A stretch of 64,000 bases of DNA from Taudactylus pleione (GCA_031769625.1 JAUIMM010000484.1:1922001-1986000); one strand, 5' to 3'; counted from the first letter of the stretch, positions 11,380 to 23,115 are shown. Program-made: numbers and translations. Notes: generated by a model not told the origin, from the sequence alone.

Positions 11380-11441
11380 CCCTTTTTTTAATAAACTATT
11401 CGTTGTTGCAGATAATGGGAGTTTGGATAGATTAAAGATAC

Positions 11442-12053
11442 CTAGTTTACTGGATTCCTCTGAGTTATGAAGTTCAGTAGTCTCCTTTTTTGAGGACTTT
11501 TTTCCCCCTCTTTTACCTCTTCGGGTCTGAACCGTTTTCTTACAACCTCTCTGGTTTGATACTCCATTTTTCTGCGGCCCGGAGGAGGTGGACCTCTCTC
11601 TAAAAAATTATTATTTCTACCTAGTATAAAACCACCTTGACAATCAGTCAGCACTTGATATCTGTTAGATTGAATGACAGGTGAACCCATCTCTTTTTTA
11701 TCATCATTTCTCCATGATTTAAATTTGGGGACCGTTTGCCACCTATATGGGGAATTATCAAATTTTTTCGGTTCCTTCCATTTATTAACGGACCATGACC
11801 GATCTCTCATGGGTTTCGGTTGGTTTGGCTTAAAACTATTGTTTTGTTGTCCTTTCAAATTATCAATCCTGGGGTTATATTTGTGTTGCTTACGAACTAT
11901 ATGCCAATTGCGTACCTGACCTCTAGCATAGTCCTCTTTATCCCTTTTAAATTTATTACTTTTATTAGCTACAATCTCTTGCTCTATTTTATTAATTTTT
12001 TCTTCAATATAATCGGAGAATTGTTTAAACTCTTCTACACTAGAAGATTGCAA
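11442..12053 (-). CDS. PLE ORF1, copy A (possibly 5'-truncated)
   Basis: A 203-residue basic protein upstream of and overlapping ORF2. Residues about 5-35 look like a coiled coil (FSDYIEEKINKIEQEIVA). The middle is rich in Lys, Arg, Asn and Trp. The C-terminal third has GPPPPGRRKMEYQ. Its role is unknown; ORF1 products of retroelements often bind RNA, but nothing here proves that. It begins at a Met inside the spacer of the inverted pair. The frame looks open toward the junction at 12099, so the original N-terminus may be missing. No related domain was recognised. Confidence 0.65.
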   Translation of the reverse strand: MQSSSVEEFKQFSDYIEEKINKIEQEIVANKSNKFKRDKEDYARGQVRNWHIVRKQHKYNPRIDNLKGQQNNSFKPNQPKPMRDRSWSVNKWKEPKKFDNSPYRWQTVPKFKSWRNDDKKEMGSPVIQSNRYQVLTDCQGGFILGRNNNFLERGPPPPGRRKMEYQTREVVRKRFRPEEVKEGEKSPQKRRLLNFITQRNPVN

Positions 12054-12149
12054 TAATTTTTCCTCTATTTCAATATTCTCTTTTTCTACCTCTTTTAAAG
12101 GTCATGGTCCGTTAATAAATGGAAGGAACCGAAAAAATTTGATAATTCC

Positions 12150-12458
12150 CCATATAGGTGGCAAACGGTCCCCAAATTTAAATCATGGAGAAATGATGAT
12201 AAAAAAGAGATGGGTTCACCTGTCATTCAATCTAACAGATATCAAGTGCTGACTGATTGTCAAGGTGGTTTTATACCAGGTAGAAATAATAATTTTTTAG
12301 AAAGAGGTCCACCTCCTCCGGGCCGCAGAAAAATGGAGTATCAAACCAGAGAGGTTGTAAGAAAATGGTTCAGACCCGAAGAGGTAAAACAGGGGGAAAA
12401 AAGTCCTCAAAAAAGGAGACTACTGAACTTCATAACTCAGAGGAATCCAGTAAACTAG
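12150..12458 (+). pseudogene. PLE ORF1 fragment, copy B
   Basis: C-terminal part of the same ORF1 as in copy A (MGSPVIQSNRYQVLTDCQGG to QRNPVN), complete from a Met at 12210 and readable from about 12150. The rest is lost because the right arm begins at 12100. It overlaps the start of ORF2 by 94 bp in another frame. Confidence 0.75.
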
Positions 12459-14768
12459 GTATCTTTAATCTATCCAAACTCCCATTATCTGCAACAACGA
12501 ATAGTTTATTAAAAAAAGGGTTGACTTTTGCGCCGGATACGGGAATGAATAAATTTCAGACTTATATAGACTTAAATCTTTTTATACGTAAGATGACATT
12601 AAAAAGGCATTTCTTAAGAAATGAAAATAAGTCTTTAGCTCCTTTAACAAACTGGAAGGCAAATTATGTAGAGAATTCTGGTTTAAAAAAACAAAGTACT
12701 TTTTACCCCGTAGAATCACGGGGCTCTTGCCTTGATCTATTTTCCAAATTAGTCAAAAAGGACTTGGATAAAAATAATAGGTCCTATAGGATGAGAGAAA
12801 ATAATCTCACTAAAGGAGAAATACAGTCTCTTACATCACTTATGGAAAATAATGACGTGGTAATAAAACAGGCAGACAAGGGGGGTGGGATTGTTATAAT
12901 GGATAGGCAGAATTATATACAGGAGATGAACAGACTGTTGTCTGATAAAGAATCTTATATTAAATTACCCCATGATCCAACTAAAGAATATTTGCAAGAT
13001 TTAAAAAAACTAGTAGATAAAGGATTATCTGATAAAGTCTTAACGAATGATGAATATAATTACCTTTATAATGAGACTCCTAGAATTGCAACGATATATC
13101 ATCTTCCAAAGATTCATAAAAATCAAACACATCCTCCAGGCCGTCCTATAGTCTCTGGAGTTGATTCGCTAACTTCTAGAATTTCTGAGTACATCGATGT
13201 GTATATAAAAAATTATGTTCCCAGGTTAAAATCCTATGTAAAAGATTCAACACATGTATTGCAGTTATTAAACACTTTTACATGGAAAGATGAGTATAAA
13301 TGGGGAACAATCGATGTTGAATCATTGTATACCTCAATCCCACACAAAAAGGGATTGGAGTGTGTCAGATCAGTATTGGAGAATGACCCGGTTATGAACC
13401 CCTTAAAAACAGAGTTTATTATTAATGCACTTCGATTTGTGCTTGAATATAATTATTTTACATTTCTAGGAGATTTTTACAAACAGACTTGTGGAGTTGC
13501 TATGGGGACTGTGTGTGCTCCAAGTGTTGCTAATCTATTTCTTGGCCGAATGGGAGAAACAATATGTCTATAGTAACAATCGATTTTTGGAAAAATTAAT
13601 TTTTTATAAACGTTACATAGATGACGTGTTAATTATCTGGGAAGGTTCGGAAGTTGATTACAATGATTTCGTATGTGCTCTTAACTCAAATGATTTTAAT
13701 TTGGGGTTTACTTCCGAATATCAAGTGGAAAATATATCATTTTTAGATTTAGACTTGTGTGTTACTGATTGTGAAGCAAGTAGTAAATTGATCAATACCT
13801 CAACGCATTTTAAAAAAGTTGATAGTAATAATTATTTGGATTTTAATAGTTGTCATTTTAATAAATGGAAGAGGAACTTACCATTTTCTCAATTAGTAAG
13901 GCTAAGACGGAATTGTTCCACAATAAAGATCTTTGAGGACCAAAGTAAAATATACATTAAAAGGTTCATGGAAAAAGGATATCCGTTGGATTTAATAGAT
14001 GCTGCAGTACAAAGGGCAAGAAAACTAGATAGAGCCACATTGTTGCAGTATAAATCGAAAGAAGACTTAGAATGTAAGGATTCAAAGTTTAAATGTCCAT
14101 TTGTCACACAATTTTCCAATCAAAGTGAGGACATTAGAAAAATTTTGAATCGACATTGGCATCTTATCAAGATGGATCCGATTTTATCCGCGTATGTTCC
14201 TAATAGAGCACAACTGGTGTTTAGGAGGGCAAAAACTCTAAAAAATCGATTGTGCCCGAGTTTATTACCGATAATATGTGATCCGTTACAATCAGCTTCG
14301 TTTCTAAGTAAAACGGAAGGATTCTTTACTTGTAATTCCTGCAAAATGTGCCAGTATGGCTTGAAAGGTTGTAAATCTTTTGCAGGGAATGAGAGTATGA
14401 AAGAATTTAAAATAAAGGGCGTAATCAACTGCAACACTACATATGTTATATACATTTTAATATGTGGATGTGGTAAACGATATGTAGGAAAAACCAAACG
14501 CCCACTTAAAATTAGAATTCTAGAACACACTAGAAATATAAAGAATGTTGTTGCAAATCATAGTGTCCCCCGTCATTTTAAAACATGTCAAGCTAGTAGT
14601 ATTTTGAATTTTAAATTTGTAGGTATTGAACATGTGAAATTAAACTCACGAGCTGGTGATAGATTAAATCTATTATCAAAACGTGAAACATATTGGATTA
14701 TCACATTGAATACTTTGTATCCTGTGGGTTTAAACGAAGGGTTTGAAATTACACCATTCCTTTTTTAG
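12365..14768 (+). pseudogene. PLE ORF2, copy B: RT plus complete GIY-YIG, one frameshift
   Basis: Two overlapping frames, 12365-13573 and 13491-14768, together cover the whole replicase. The break is near 13545-13552, where copy B reads TTGGCCGAATGGG and copy A TTGGTGAATGGG. Motif A (GTIDVESLYTSIP) and motif B lie before the break; YIDDVLIIW lies after it. The GIY-YIG domain is complete here (TYVIYILICGCGKRYVGKTK, then RETYWIITLNTLYPVGLNEG), unlike copy A. An ATG at 12365 (absent in copy A) gives the N-terminal extension MVQTRRGKTGGKKSSKKE. The RT and the nuclease halves are each intact, so the two copies are complementary in their damage. Confidence 0.9.
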
Positions 14769-15187
14769 ATCAATAAAATAGGTATAAAGTTGCACTTTTA
14801 GTTTGTTATAGAAAAATCTTATTCCCTGCAATGTTCTCTTTTCTATATATGTTCTTTATAAATGGTTATTTAATGAATCTTTATAAATGGTTATTTAATG
14901 ATTTTAATGAATTGGATAATTGTTTCATTTATTAAGTTTTTTTACATGTAATTTTTATATTTTGTATAATGTATATCATGTATATGTTTTGATATTTAAG
15001 GTGGAAATGTATATGAATCCTTATAGAAGGAGATATGTTTTAAGTATTTTTAAGAATGCTTTTAAGAATGCTTTTCCAGTTGGCGTTAGCAGACTAGTTA
15101 TGTCTGCAGTTTTTTAAAGTTTACAGCCAATTAACCATTTAAGGAAATGATTGGATACGTTTCACTTATATAGGGGATGTCTGGTTG

Positions 15188-15247
15188 CGCTAGGCCAGCC
15201 CTCTGACGAAGTCCTAGTGACGAAACGCGTAGGGGCGTGGCCTAGCG
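15188..15247 (+). ncRNA. Hammerhead ribozyme in PLE copy B
   Basis: Worked out by hand. Stem I: CGCTAGGCCA then GCCCT on the 5' side pairs with GGGGC, a bulged G, then TGGCCTAGCG on the 3' side, 15 pairs in all counting a G-U. The core CTGACGA is followed by one extra A, a 3-bp stem II GTC/GAC, and GAAA. Stem III is a minimal ACGCGT, with the cleavable A after GT. This is the type I arrangement known from Penelope-like elements. The extra A after CTGACGA and the short stem II are imperfections. Known PLE hammerheads with very short stem III are thought to work as dimers, and ACGCGT is self-complementary. Confidence 0.7.
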
Positions 15248-15614
15248 TTATTTTCCACATGGTATGAGACTACCGAGGTTACCACTCACTGGCTCCCGGA
15301 GACTCGTTTCCTTTGTTCAAGCTGTTTTTACTTGCGGTGGTCTGACCGCATTGTCCGGTACGTGATTCAAGACTTGTGGTTGTTTGTACTGGATATAAAT
15401 AAATGTTTTTGGAGATAATGCACTATTAGGCGCTCCCTCTGTTTATTTATTTTGCAGCATCCATTTACCTGTACTTTGGATACAGGGAATCTTGAATGAG
15501 GGAAAAGACGCCGGTCTATTAAGGCAGTGCACACAGATCCACAGAAATCAATTTACATTGGGACTGTTTATGAGAAAAAATAAGACTTGCGCTTTGATTA
15601 TTCTTTTCAACTTT

Positions 15615-15617
<3 letters not shown>

Positions 15618-15648
<31 letters not shown>
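15618..15648. repeat. TA microsatellite
   Basis: TA repeat into which the next palindromic MITE is inserted; it resumes at 15810-15828. Confidence 0.85.
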
Positions 15649-15651
<3 letters not shown>

Positions 15652-15809
15652 GGGTGAGCGGGTTCGGTTTTACTCGGTTTTACTCGGATCTTTTTATTGG
15701 TTATCGCCGAACACGTGTTTTGGATAGCGAATAAAATCGAGCAGAATTTGTGGTAAAGTGGCGATAAGAACCGAGTAAAACTGAGTAAAACCGAACCCAC
15801 TCACCCCTA
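15649..15809. mobile_element. Palindromic MITE TAGGGGTGAGCGG
   Basis: Left end TAGGGGTGAGCGGGTTCGG pairs with right end CCGAACCCACTCACCCCTA. Inner parts TTTTACTCGG and CCGAGTAAAA also mirror. It is inserted in a TA repeat so the target duplication is ambiguous. The ends resemble those of the hAT-type MITE at 25471-25726. Confidence 0.75.
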
Positions 15810-15861
15810 ATATATATATATATATATAATTTTTTATATTTTTTTCAAAATACTTATCTAT

Positions 15862-16064
15862 GTTCTCCCCGCCACTGCATACTGCTGCTGATGGGTAGCG
15901 TCTCCCATCTGTCTGTTCCCTGGTGGCACTTGTAAGTGCTTCTTCAATTAACTGTTTTTAGTAAATAAACAGTTATTTATTAAGCTTACTTACAAGTGCC
16001 ACCAGGGAACAGACAGAGGGGATACGCTTCCCATCAACAGTAACATGCACCAGCGGGGAGAACA
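15862..16064. mobile_element. Inverted-repeat element (MITE-like)
   Basis: The left arm about 15862-15937 (GTTCTCCCCGCC ... CACTTGTAAGTG) mirrors the right arm about 15988-16064 (CTTACAAGTGCC ... CGGGGAGAAC), with TGTCTGTTCCCTGGTGGC in both. A TA-rich loop of about 50 bp lies between. Confidence 0.65.
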
Positions 16065-16186
16065 CACAAGTGCAGCTTGAGCCAGAGAGACACAGAGGAG
16101 GGAGGAGGAGAAACACGGAGTAGGGACCCAAAGGAGAGACCTGGAGGAGGGAGCTGGAGGAATTCAGAGGAGGGAGCTGATGGAGG

Positions 16187-16330
16187 GACCTAAAGGGGGG
16201 AGCCAGAGGGACCCAGAGGAGGGAGCCAACAGAGGGACCTGGAGGAGGTAGCCAACAGAGGGACCTGGAGGAGGGAGCCAACAGAGGGACCTGGAGGAGG
16301 GAGCCAACAGAGGGACCTGGAGGAGGGAGC
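16187..16330. repeat. 26-bp minisatellite
   Basis: About five near-perfect units, with GCCAACAGAGGGACCTGG at exact 26-bp spacing (16225, 16251, 16277, 16303), after a degenerate GGAG-rich start. Frames read through it are artefacts of the repeat. Confidence 0.9.
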
Positions 16331-17161
16331 AATGGAGGAGGACCTGCTCACGCTGAAAGCAGGTATGTATATCCCTTTCCCACATAAGCTGCCATGTAGA
16401 CAGCAGCTTGTGAGCACTAACGGCTGTACGCCATATATTATTAACACCATCTTATTCCGACAATACATAATTTTCAGAATTTGATGAATAGCCTAATTTC
16501 TACATCTCCATACTAATCAAGTGATATCTCCTTTGCTACAGGTTAAATGAATTGCAGTGATACTTGAAAGTAACATAAATTAGTAAAAAGGGGAGTAAAA
16601 GCGTTACTTTAGTTATGATGAATAGGTCCCTCAGTGCACATACTGAGCATGCATGGCGGTTAATGTGTAGGGTTCCGGGGCATGCTTATCCGAAAAGAAA
16701 CACAAAAGAGTAGCCATCTGCAGATCGCATTAGCTGCCAGTGCAAAGCAGGGGCATCTAAAGGGGGAGGGGTATGGATAATACTTACCCGGGCTCAGGCC
16801 AGTTGGAGGGCCTACTGCACTCCCCGCTACCGCTGTGGCCACATCAGTATAGCAGCGCAGCCACAGCGGCACATCGGGCAGTGAGTTAGAGGAGACTACT
16901 GCTGCAAAATTCAGAACATTCCAGAGCTTGGTAAATTTGACTATTTAATAGCCCCCATTTGCAGTCGGAGGAGATGTGACAGATATGTGGCTGGAATTCC
17001 CTTTAAAATAACTTTAATAAATATGTGTCAATTGACTGGGGCAGCACTAGGCTGAGTGGTAGGTAGAGTAGACCGCTGTACTGGGCAGGAATATGATATG
17101 GGAAACATGTCCAACTCTGGACAAACAGCCTGTGAACAGTTTTGCCATGAGTATTATTTTC

Positions 17162-17992
17162 CACTAGCTGTGGTACCCGGCATTGCTCGGGTTGAAGACT
17201 GGACCCTGAAGTACCCCTGCAGACTTAATTTGTTTACATTGTCCTTGCCTATAATCTGGATAACTCTGCAAATTAGGAGTAAATAATGGTGCAGGCAGCG
17301 TATTATCATACCGTTTGGAATGGGGTATATCAGGAGCAGACTGACTTACAGAACAGAAAACAGGATAGCTTCCAAACTCAGTTGAGTTTAGGAAATCACT
17401 GCAGAACAGAGGGGTGATTCAGCTGCGGATGGATATGCCAGCAGCTGCGGATGGATATGCCAGCAGCTGCGATAGCTGTAATATGATAATGCAGCAGGAG
17501 GCGTGCATGCATTACTGATCTGAGCTGTGTCTTGGACACAGCATCAGATCATCTGCAATCCCTTCGGCTAGCTGAATGACCATGGAGTCACACAAGCCGG
17601 CTGCCACAGATGAGTAGAAGAGGCCAGAAAATCTCCATCAGCCCATAGAGATCCTGGCCTCTCTACTTCCCAACGTCGACAGCATGCCTCCGGTTTGGGA
17701 AATGGAGGCCTTCGCCGCCCACTCCCCAGCGAGAAATGTCAGCAGACTGTCATTCACTGACAGTCTGCTGCCGGGCTGCATGCGGGATCGCAGACCCGTA
17801 CCTCTGTAATTTAAGGGTTTTATGGGAGTGTGTGGCAGTGTGTGGCCCTGACGAAGGTCAAACCTAGACAAAAACCTAATCCTGGTCAAACTACACTACA
17901 AGGCAAAATTTGGTGGAGCTAGGTACAAAACTCTGCCCTTGCATAAAGGACACACACACACTTTCTTGCTTATTATATAGATTGTGTGAGAT
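17162..17992. other. Interspersed repeat fragments, class uncertain
   Basis: CTAGCTGTGGTACCCGGCAT at 17165 and TTGCTTATTATATAGATTG near 17965-17985 look like the two ends of an older repeat that I cannot classify. A 24-bp tandem pair (GCAGCTGCGGATGGATATGC) lies at about 17415-17465. No gene seen. Confidence 0.3.
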
Positions 17993-19171
17993 TCCTTTAA
18001 GTCCATCAGAATACACAAGCATCACAGCATTGCTGTACAGCAACAATATGATCACAGAGGGGCATACTCAAATATAGGCTGGGCTGTTGTTGTACCCGAC
18101 AGTATTGTAACTATTATGGGACTATTTATCGGAGTAGCTGCCCGTTAAGGGCAAGGAGAACAACATTGCAACTCCCCATAGGAGTATTTAGGATCAATTC
18201 TGATTGGATACTTTGTGTGATTACTATGCAACATTGTGATTTATATCTTTGTTACTTTTTGTCTCTCACCTCACACAGAGAAAAAGGATTATAATTAGGG
18301 ACCACCAGAGACCCTTATTCACACAATCTGTGGACTATGCAGCTGATACTCCACACACATCCAACCTGTGGAAGAAGGCCTAAGAATTGGTCTCTTTACC
18401 TTTCAATTTTTATTTTTTTGATGGTCCATTGTTTATTTTATTTTATTTTTTATTTTTATTCTATACTTATTTATTTTTCCATATTCTGCATGCAGAATTA
18501 AGTGACTGCAGTCATTTACAAATTATTGTTGGAACCACTGAATTATAATGTTCTTTGAGAATTGAGTTTTTTAATAATGACATTACCAGTATACATGATA
18601 TAAGTACAGGATTATTATAGTCCTTTCTGAGAAAATTGCTTATTAATGCATTTGTCCTATTTTTACTACAAATAAAATGTATTTTATTATTATACTAGAT
18701 TTGGATTGTGAATCTCTTTGGTCCGGGAAAGGCTATTGGTGCTATCACTTCTCTATCTATTTACCTTTGTGACTTTTGGGTGGTGGTGGACCCCTAAAAT
18801 AGCTGCCAGCCACTATTCAGCTGTGATTTTGGAGGGTGCCATGTAACTTCATGTACTGTTTTTTATTACCCACAGGTTTTTGTGGTAAAAATTACGGCAA
18901 CCAGTGTTTTTTTTTTTTATTGCATACTGTGAGTATCGGGAGCATGCATACCCGTGGTAATGAAAAATTGTTCGCGATAATTTTTACTACAAAAATCATG
19001 CGGCCAATTGAATATGCTCCTGTATCTGGTGGCCTTATGGGACCGGTGCAGTTCTGCATATTTATCTTGCTACACATTTATCTTAATTATTAACATTTAG
19101 TTATGTAGTGCCAACATAGTCCATCGTACTTATAGATATTAATGTTATTAGTGGGTTTACTTGCTCTCTAA
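17993..19171. other. No gene seen
   Basis: AT-rich intergenic sequence with T-rich tracts around 18410-18480. No convincing repeat boundary or reading frame. Confidence 0.4.
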
Positions 19172-20168
19172 GGGCTCTATTTACTACAATCCGCATTTAG
19201 AATGCTGATTGTAGTGTGATATTACCGACTGAATTCGCTATGCGAATTCAGGCAATATCACAGGGATTTACTAAAAATCCTTTGCAGGGACAGAGCTTGC
19301 GATAAAGCTCTGTCCCTGCGAATCCCCTCCGCACCCTTATCACGGTATTTTTGCAAAAAATACCGTGACAAGTGCCAATGCATGCACCAACCGACCGTCA
19401 CTAAGCCCTGCCACTAAGCCCCGTCCCTGCGACCCCCCTTACCCCAGTGACTTCCCCTCCCTTAATTACACTTACCTGCAGTGATTGGTGCTCCGGTGAT
19501 GTCCTCCGTGGCTCCGGTCAGCTGACATCCCATCCTGCACTGGGACCCGGTCAGGTGACAACTGGTCCCCATGCAGGCTGGGAGACCAGCAGACCAGAGG
19601 GGAGACATCACCGGAGCCCCGATCACCAATCCCTGGACTCAGGTAAGTTTTTTTTTTTTTTTTTTACTAATTATTATTTTTTTTTACAGTGTATAAACGT
19701 GTGGTCTGTTTAGACCACACAGCTGATCACTGGGGCTGGCTCCGGACTCTGCTCTGCCCGTTAGAGCGGAGCAGGAGTCCGGTAACTGGGGGAGACCCTG
19801 GATAACGCCACCTCCAGGTGGCATTATTATCACAGGGGAGACCCTGGATAACGTCACCTCCAGGTGGCGTTATTATCACAGGGCCTCCCCCGTGTATTTT
19901 TTTCACAATTTATTTTTTATTAACTACTAGACAGATCACATTTCCCATTACAATAACTACCAGACAGATCACATTTCCCATTACAATGATGGGAAATGCG
20001 ATCTGATTACTAAAAATAAGTGATCATTTGGGGTTGGAGTAGAATTTTACGAAATCTACTCCATTTGCCCTTTAGTAACTTTAGGTGATACTAAAATAAT
20101 GTGAAAAGGGTGTGAAAACACCCTTTTTCACTATATTTTAGTAAAAATAATGTTAATAAATAGAGCCA
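19172..20168. mobile_element. Non-autonomous DNA transposon, GGGCTCTATTTA ends
   Basis: Left end GGGCTCTATTTACTA and right end AATAAATAGAGCCA are inverted copies flanked by TAA (19169-19171, 20169-20171), fitting a 3-bp PIF/Harbinger-type duplication. Inside are two short tandem duplications: a 48-bp unit with ACCTCCAGGTGGC (about 19789-19884) and a unit with CAGACAGATCACATTTCCC (about 19928-19985). No coding frame. Confidence 0.65.
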
Positions 20169-20876
20169 TAAATCTTATTGCTATGCAAGCCTTCTTTACA
20201 GTAGTACATTACTGTATGTAAGCATTTTCATTAACAAGGCAAGAAACCTAGATGCTTCAATTTGTATGTTTATTTATTTAAAAACAGGGAGATCAGATCA
20301 GAATGTTTTAACACATTGCATACTAGTTTACATGGGTGTAATTGATTTGGCATGTTAGTAGGTATTTCTAACACACTGTCTAAGGGGTTAAAATAGATTG
20401 ACAACTTTATGTGGAACATTTCATTAATTTGTGACTGAGTCACAAGCATTACAATCGCAACAAAGGGATCAATTCAAGTTCTAACTAATTAAGTATTGTT
20501 CTGTAAAAAAAACACCCACTACATTGCCAATAACACAGAGCATAAGGACTAATGGAGCCTAACTGCTTTGTAAAAACAACTGTACATTACATGAAAGGAC
20601 TGAAACATAAAAGATAGCTAAAGAACCTTGAAAACTAATGTGTAAATGTATTAGTACTGTGATCTGCAGAAAATCCAGAGAATAAAAAAAACTGTGACTT
20701 TTGTGAAATACTGATGATGAAAAATAAATAATAAAAGGTATAAATGATAGTTATTGTAGTAAAAATCTAATCCTTAAGACCTGGACTTTCAGGGTGACTT
20801 GAGAACCGAGTTTGAGAAACCTTGGGCTTACCTGTATAGGAAACAACACAAAATTATGTTCTAAAGCAGGGGTTCT

Positions 20877-21471
20877 TAATTCCAGCCCTCACGTACCACC
20901 ACCAAGTCATGCACAGGTGAGTTCATCTATTTTGCTGGTTCAGTAATTATCCCACCTGCTTCCACAGATAGAAATCCTCAAAACATGACCTGCTGAGAAA
21001 ACTTTAGGGCATTGAAAGAGTAGTGCGCTACCTCGACAGACTCCGTATTTCCTGTCCCTCCAGGGAAGCTTCATGTGGCAAGATTGTTACCGAAATCACT
21101 ACCTGAGCATGTGCAGGGGCCATCTTGTCTTTATCTGTGTAAGAGTGACATGGTGGGAGACAGTAGTCTCCTACTTAGCTCCTATGAGAGACCTAGTTAA
21201 TTAACTGCTATAAAGCTGTTCCAGCAGCCTGCACCTACCCGTAAGCAGCATACAATTTCTGGCTGGTGAGCTGTATAGAACCTCACTCCACTCACCAGTG
21301 TACATGTAACAGTGAGTACGGCTGTACCTGGTATCTATCAACAAATAAACACCACTGGTTAAGTAACTGGACTGTTCATAGTTTGAGTCATATGCTGGTG
21401 TGTGCCTACATAACTGTGCAATATCAACACCTGCATACACATTATTTCCAACAGACAGTTGAGAACCACTG
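20877..21471. mobile_element. hAT-type MITE with a later insertion
   Basis: The ends CAGGGGTTCTTAATTCCAG and GAGAACCACTG are inverted copies, flanked by TTCTAAAG (20869-20876) and TTCAAAAG (21472-21479), a 7/8 match to an 8-bp duplication. Between about 21005 and 21450 lies LTR-looking sequence (TATAAAGCTG at 21210, AATAAA near 21343), perhaps a solo LTR, but its own duplication was not found. Confidence 0.6.
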
Positions 21472-22194
21472 TTCAAAAGTTAGGGCCTTTAGGGGCAACT
21501 TAGTAACAAAACAAAAGATGTTAAATGGTGAGAGGTAGACAGTCTAATGTACTTATGTAAATTTTCTAATACGTATTATTCCCTGTGTGCCGCGCCACAG
21601 AAACTAATAAAAGCTAACAATATATGAAAGCTCCCAAAGAAAAGGACTGTGGTGTCCTGATGTAGCAAAGAGCTCATTAGCTTTCTGCTGTGACCACCAA
21701 CACCACATGTGTTTTGGGAAACCAGGAATGTCTTGTTACCAGCATTCTGGAGCTTCAAGTATAAAAATGCTCATAGGTAATTAGAGTTCCCCTGTGAGCG
21801 CTATGTTACTGGTCCTGATATGCTGATCTCTGCACTCAGAGAGGGCTGATGTGGCTTCACCAGACCCTCAAAGTGTAAAGCTCAGCTCTGCTGTAAATAC
21901 ATTTTGTGTGGAGGGAACTGATATTTATTGGTTGTGGTGTTCAGGCTCTTTTATTATCTGTTGATGCTAAATAATTTGAGATCCGTTCTGACAAAGATTA
22001 AAAGAAATATCTACATCCCCCCAGGAGTAAGCACAGAGAGGAGTTCAAGAAACTGCTCAATGGGGAGCTGAAGAGAATTAGCTCAGTGAGAAATAGCTGT
22101 ATGAGGAGCTGTGGTTTGTCCCGCAGAACGCAGGTAAGAGAAACTGCATGCCCAGACTTGTGTGAAGTGGTATGTTCTCAGCAGTGACGTGCGG

Positions 22195-22560
22195 TGAGGT
22201 CAACGGCTGGGGAGGCACACATGATGGGTCTGAGTGCCGGGAGCATGCAGACATATCTGTCCATCGGCAAGTGTGTCCATCGACCGCACACAGGGGGGGG
22301 GGCCGCGAGCGGGTACTAATTACCCAGGTCCGGCACCACTCCCCATCCCTCTTAGGTCACAGCAGCCCAGCGCATGCTGTTGTGTGCTGGGCTGCACTGG
22401 GAGACTATCCGAGGCTGCTATAGAAGCAGCCGGAGAGTCTCCAATGCCAAAGGGGGGGAGCGATCACGCCCCCCAGTGCGCAGAGCCACAACGCAAATTT
22501 ATTTTTCTTTTTTTTTGAAGGGGGCTTGCCCACTAGGTCAGCGATTAGGACATGCCCCCT
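22195..22560. other. Repeat related to 44330-44700
   Basis: Shares GAGCGGGTACTAATTACCCA and GTGTGCTGGGCTGCA with the segment at 44330-44700. It begins near AGTGACGTGCGGTGAGG. Probably a non-coding DNA transposon family; ends not resolved. Confidence 0.4.
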
Positions 22561-22695
22561 ACCTTCCCCCCAGGCCGGCCCGACTCGCTGCAGCATGCAG
22601 ATGATGGTCGTTCAGTGTGTACGAAAGACCATCATCTGCAGATATATTGCTATAGTGTGTACCCACCTTTACATTGACTCCTGCTGTAGTGCTGG

Positions 22696-23115
22696 CAATC
22701 AACTGTGAAAAGGCCTTTGACAGTGTAGCATGGCCGTTTATCCACCAAGATCTGAGCACCATGGCCTTCAGTGGTCCATTCGTACATGGCGTTAAAGCAC
22801 TTCATTTTAATCTCAAATAATTATAACACCTTTCTTCCAGATCAAAAAATGGTGGTCCTCTGAGCCTAAACTAGCTCTTTATGCTGATGATGTAAACCGT
22901 ACACTCAATAAGCCACCCATATCCCTTCCCGCCTCATTGAGTGAGACTGGAAGTTATGGCCTCCTGCTGTAAAATTTTAAGATAATCACTAACAAGACAG
23001 AAGCACTTGCATTTGATATGCCCCTAATGATGAACAATGACTTAAAGACAACTTTTACTTCAGATGGCACAATGCCAGGTAAAATATTTCGGAATTTAGT
23101 TGACTAAGCATTACC
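22696..23115 (+). pseudogene. L1-like LINE reverse transcriptase remnant
   Basis: The plus strand reads INCEKAFDSVAWPF (RT motif A) at 22699 and, after a deletion and a frame change, LALYADDV (motif C) near 22880, followed by ISLPASLSETGSYG and ITNKTEALAFDM, as in L1-type RTs. Motif B is missing. Stops and frame changes make it a relic of a much longer ORF2; both ends are unclear. Confidence 0.7.

Larger units (their letters stand above)
8453..15460. mobile_element. Giant inverted repeat: two Penelope-like elements head to head
   Basis: The left arm 8453-11800 and right arm 12100-15460 are inverted copies, nearly identical by eye over about 3.35 kb, with a 299-bp spacer 11801-12099. The outer ends read GCTGCAAAATAAATAAACAG on the left and its complement on the right. 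The left arm is read on the minus strand, the right arm on the plus strand. The spacer continues the ORF1 frame of the left copy, so the right copy is 5'-truncated by about 300 bp relative to the left. Small differences are a 12-bp duplication near 15055-15070, a frameshift near 13548 in the right copy and a nonsense change at 9295-9297 in the left copy. The few differences suggest a recent event. Confidence 0.9.
6728..16630. mobile_element. Split MITE whose halves enclose the PLE cluster (proposed)
   Basis: The left end GGGGCCTATTCATGATTAC (6728) and right end GATGAATAGGTCCC (to 16630) are inverted copies, each flanked by TCA (6725-6727, 16631-16633). Subterminal ACTAAA/TTTAGT also pairs. 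If real, a small MITE was opened by later insertions of all sequence from about 6.98 to 16.4 kb. The match is short, so a chance pairing cannot be excluded. Confidence 0.4.

Noticed and set aside
15973..16468. Proline/serine-rich minus-strand frames
   Set aside because: Products of the 26-bp minisatellite.
21009..21450. Solo LTR
   Set aside because: TATA- and AATAAA-like signals are present, but I could not find a short target duplication or TG/CA ends, so it is only mentioned in the host-element entry.
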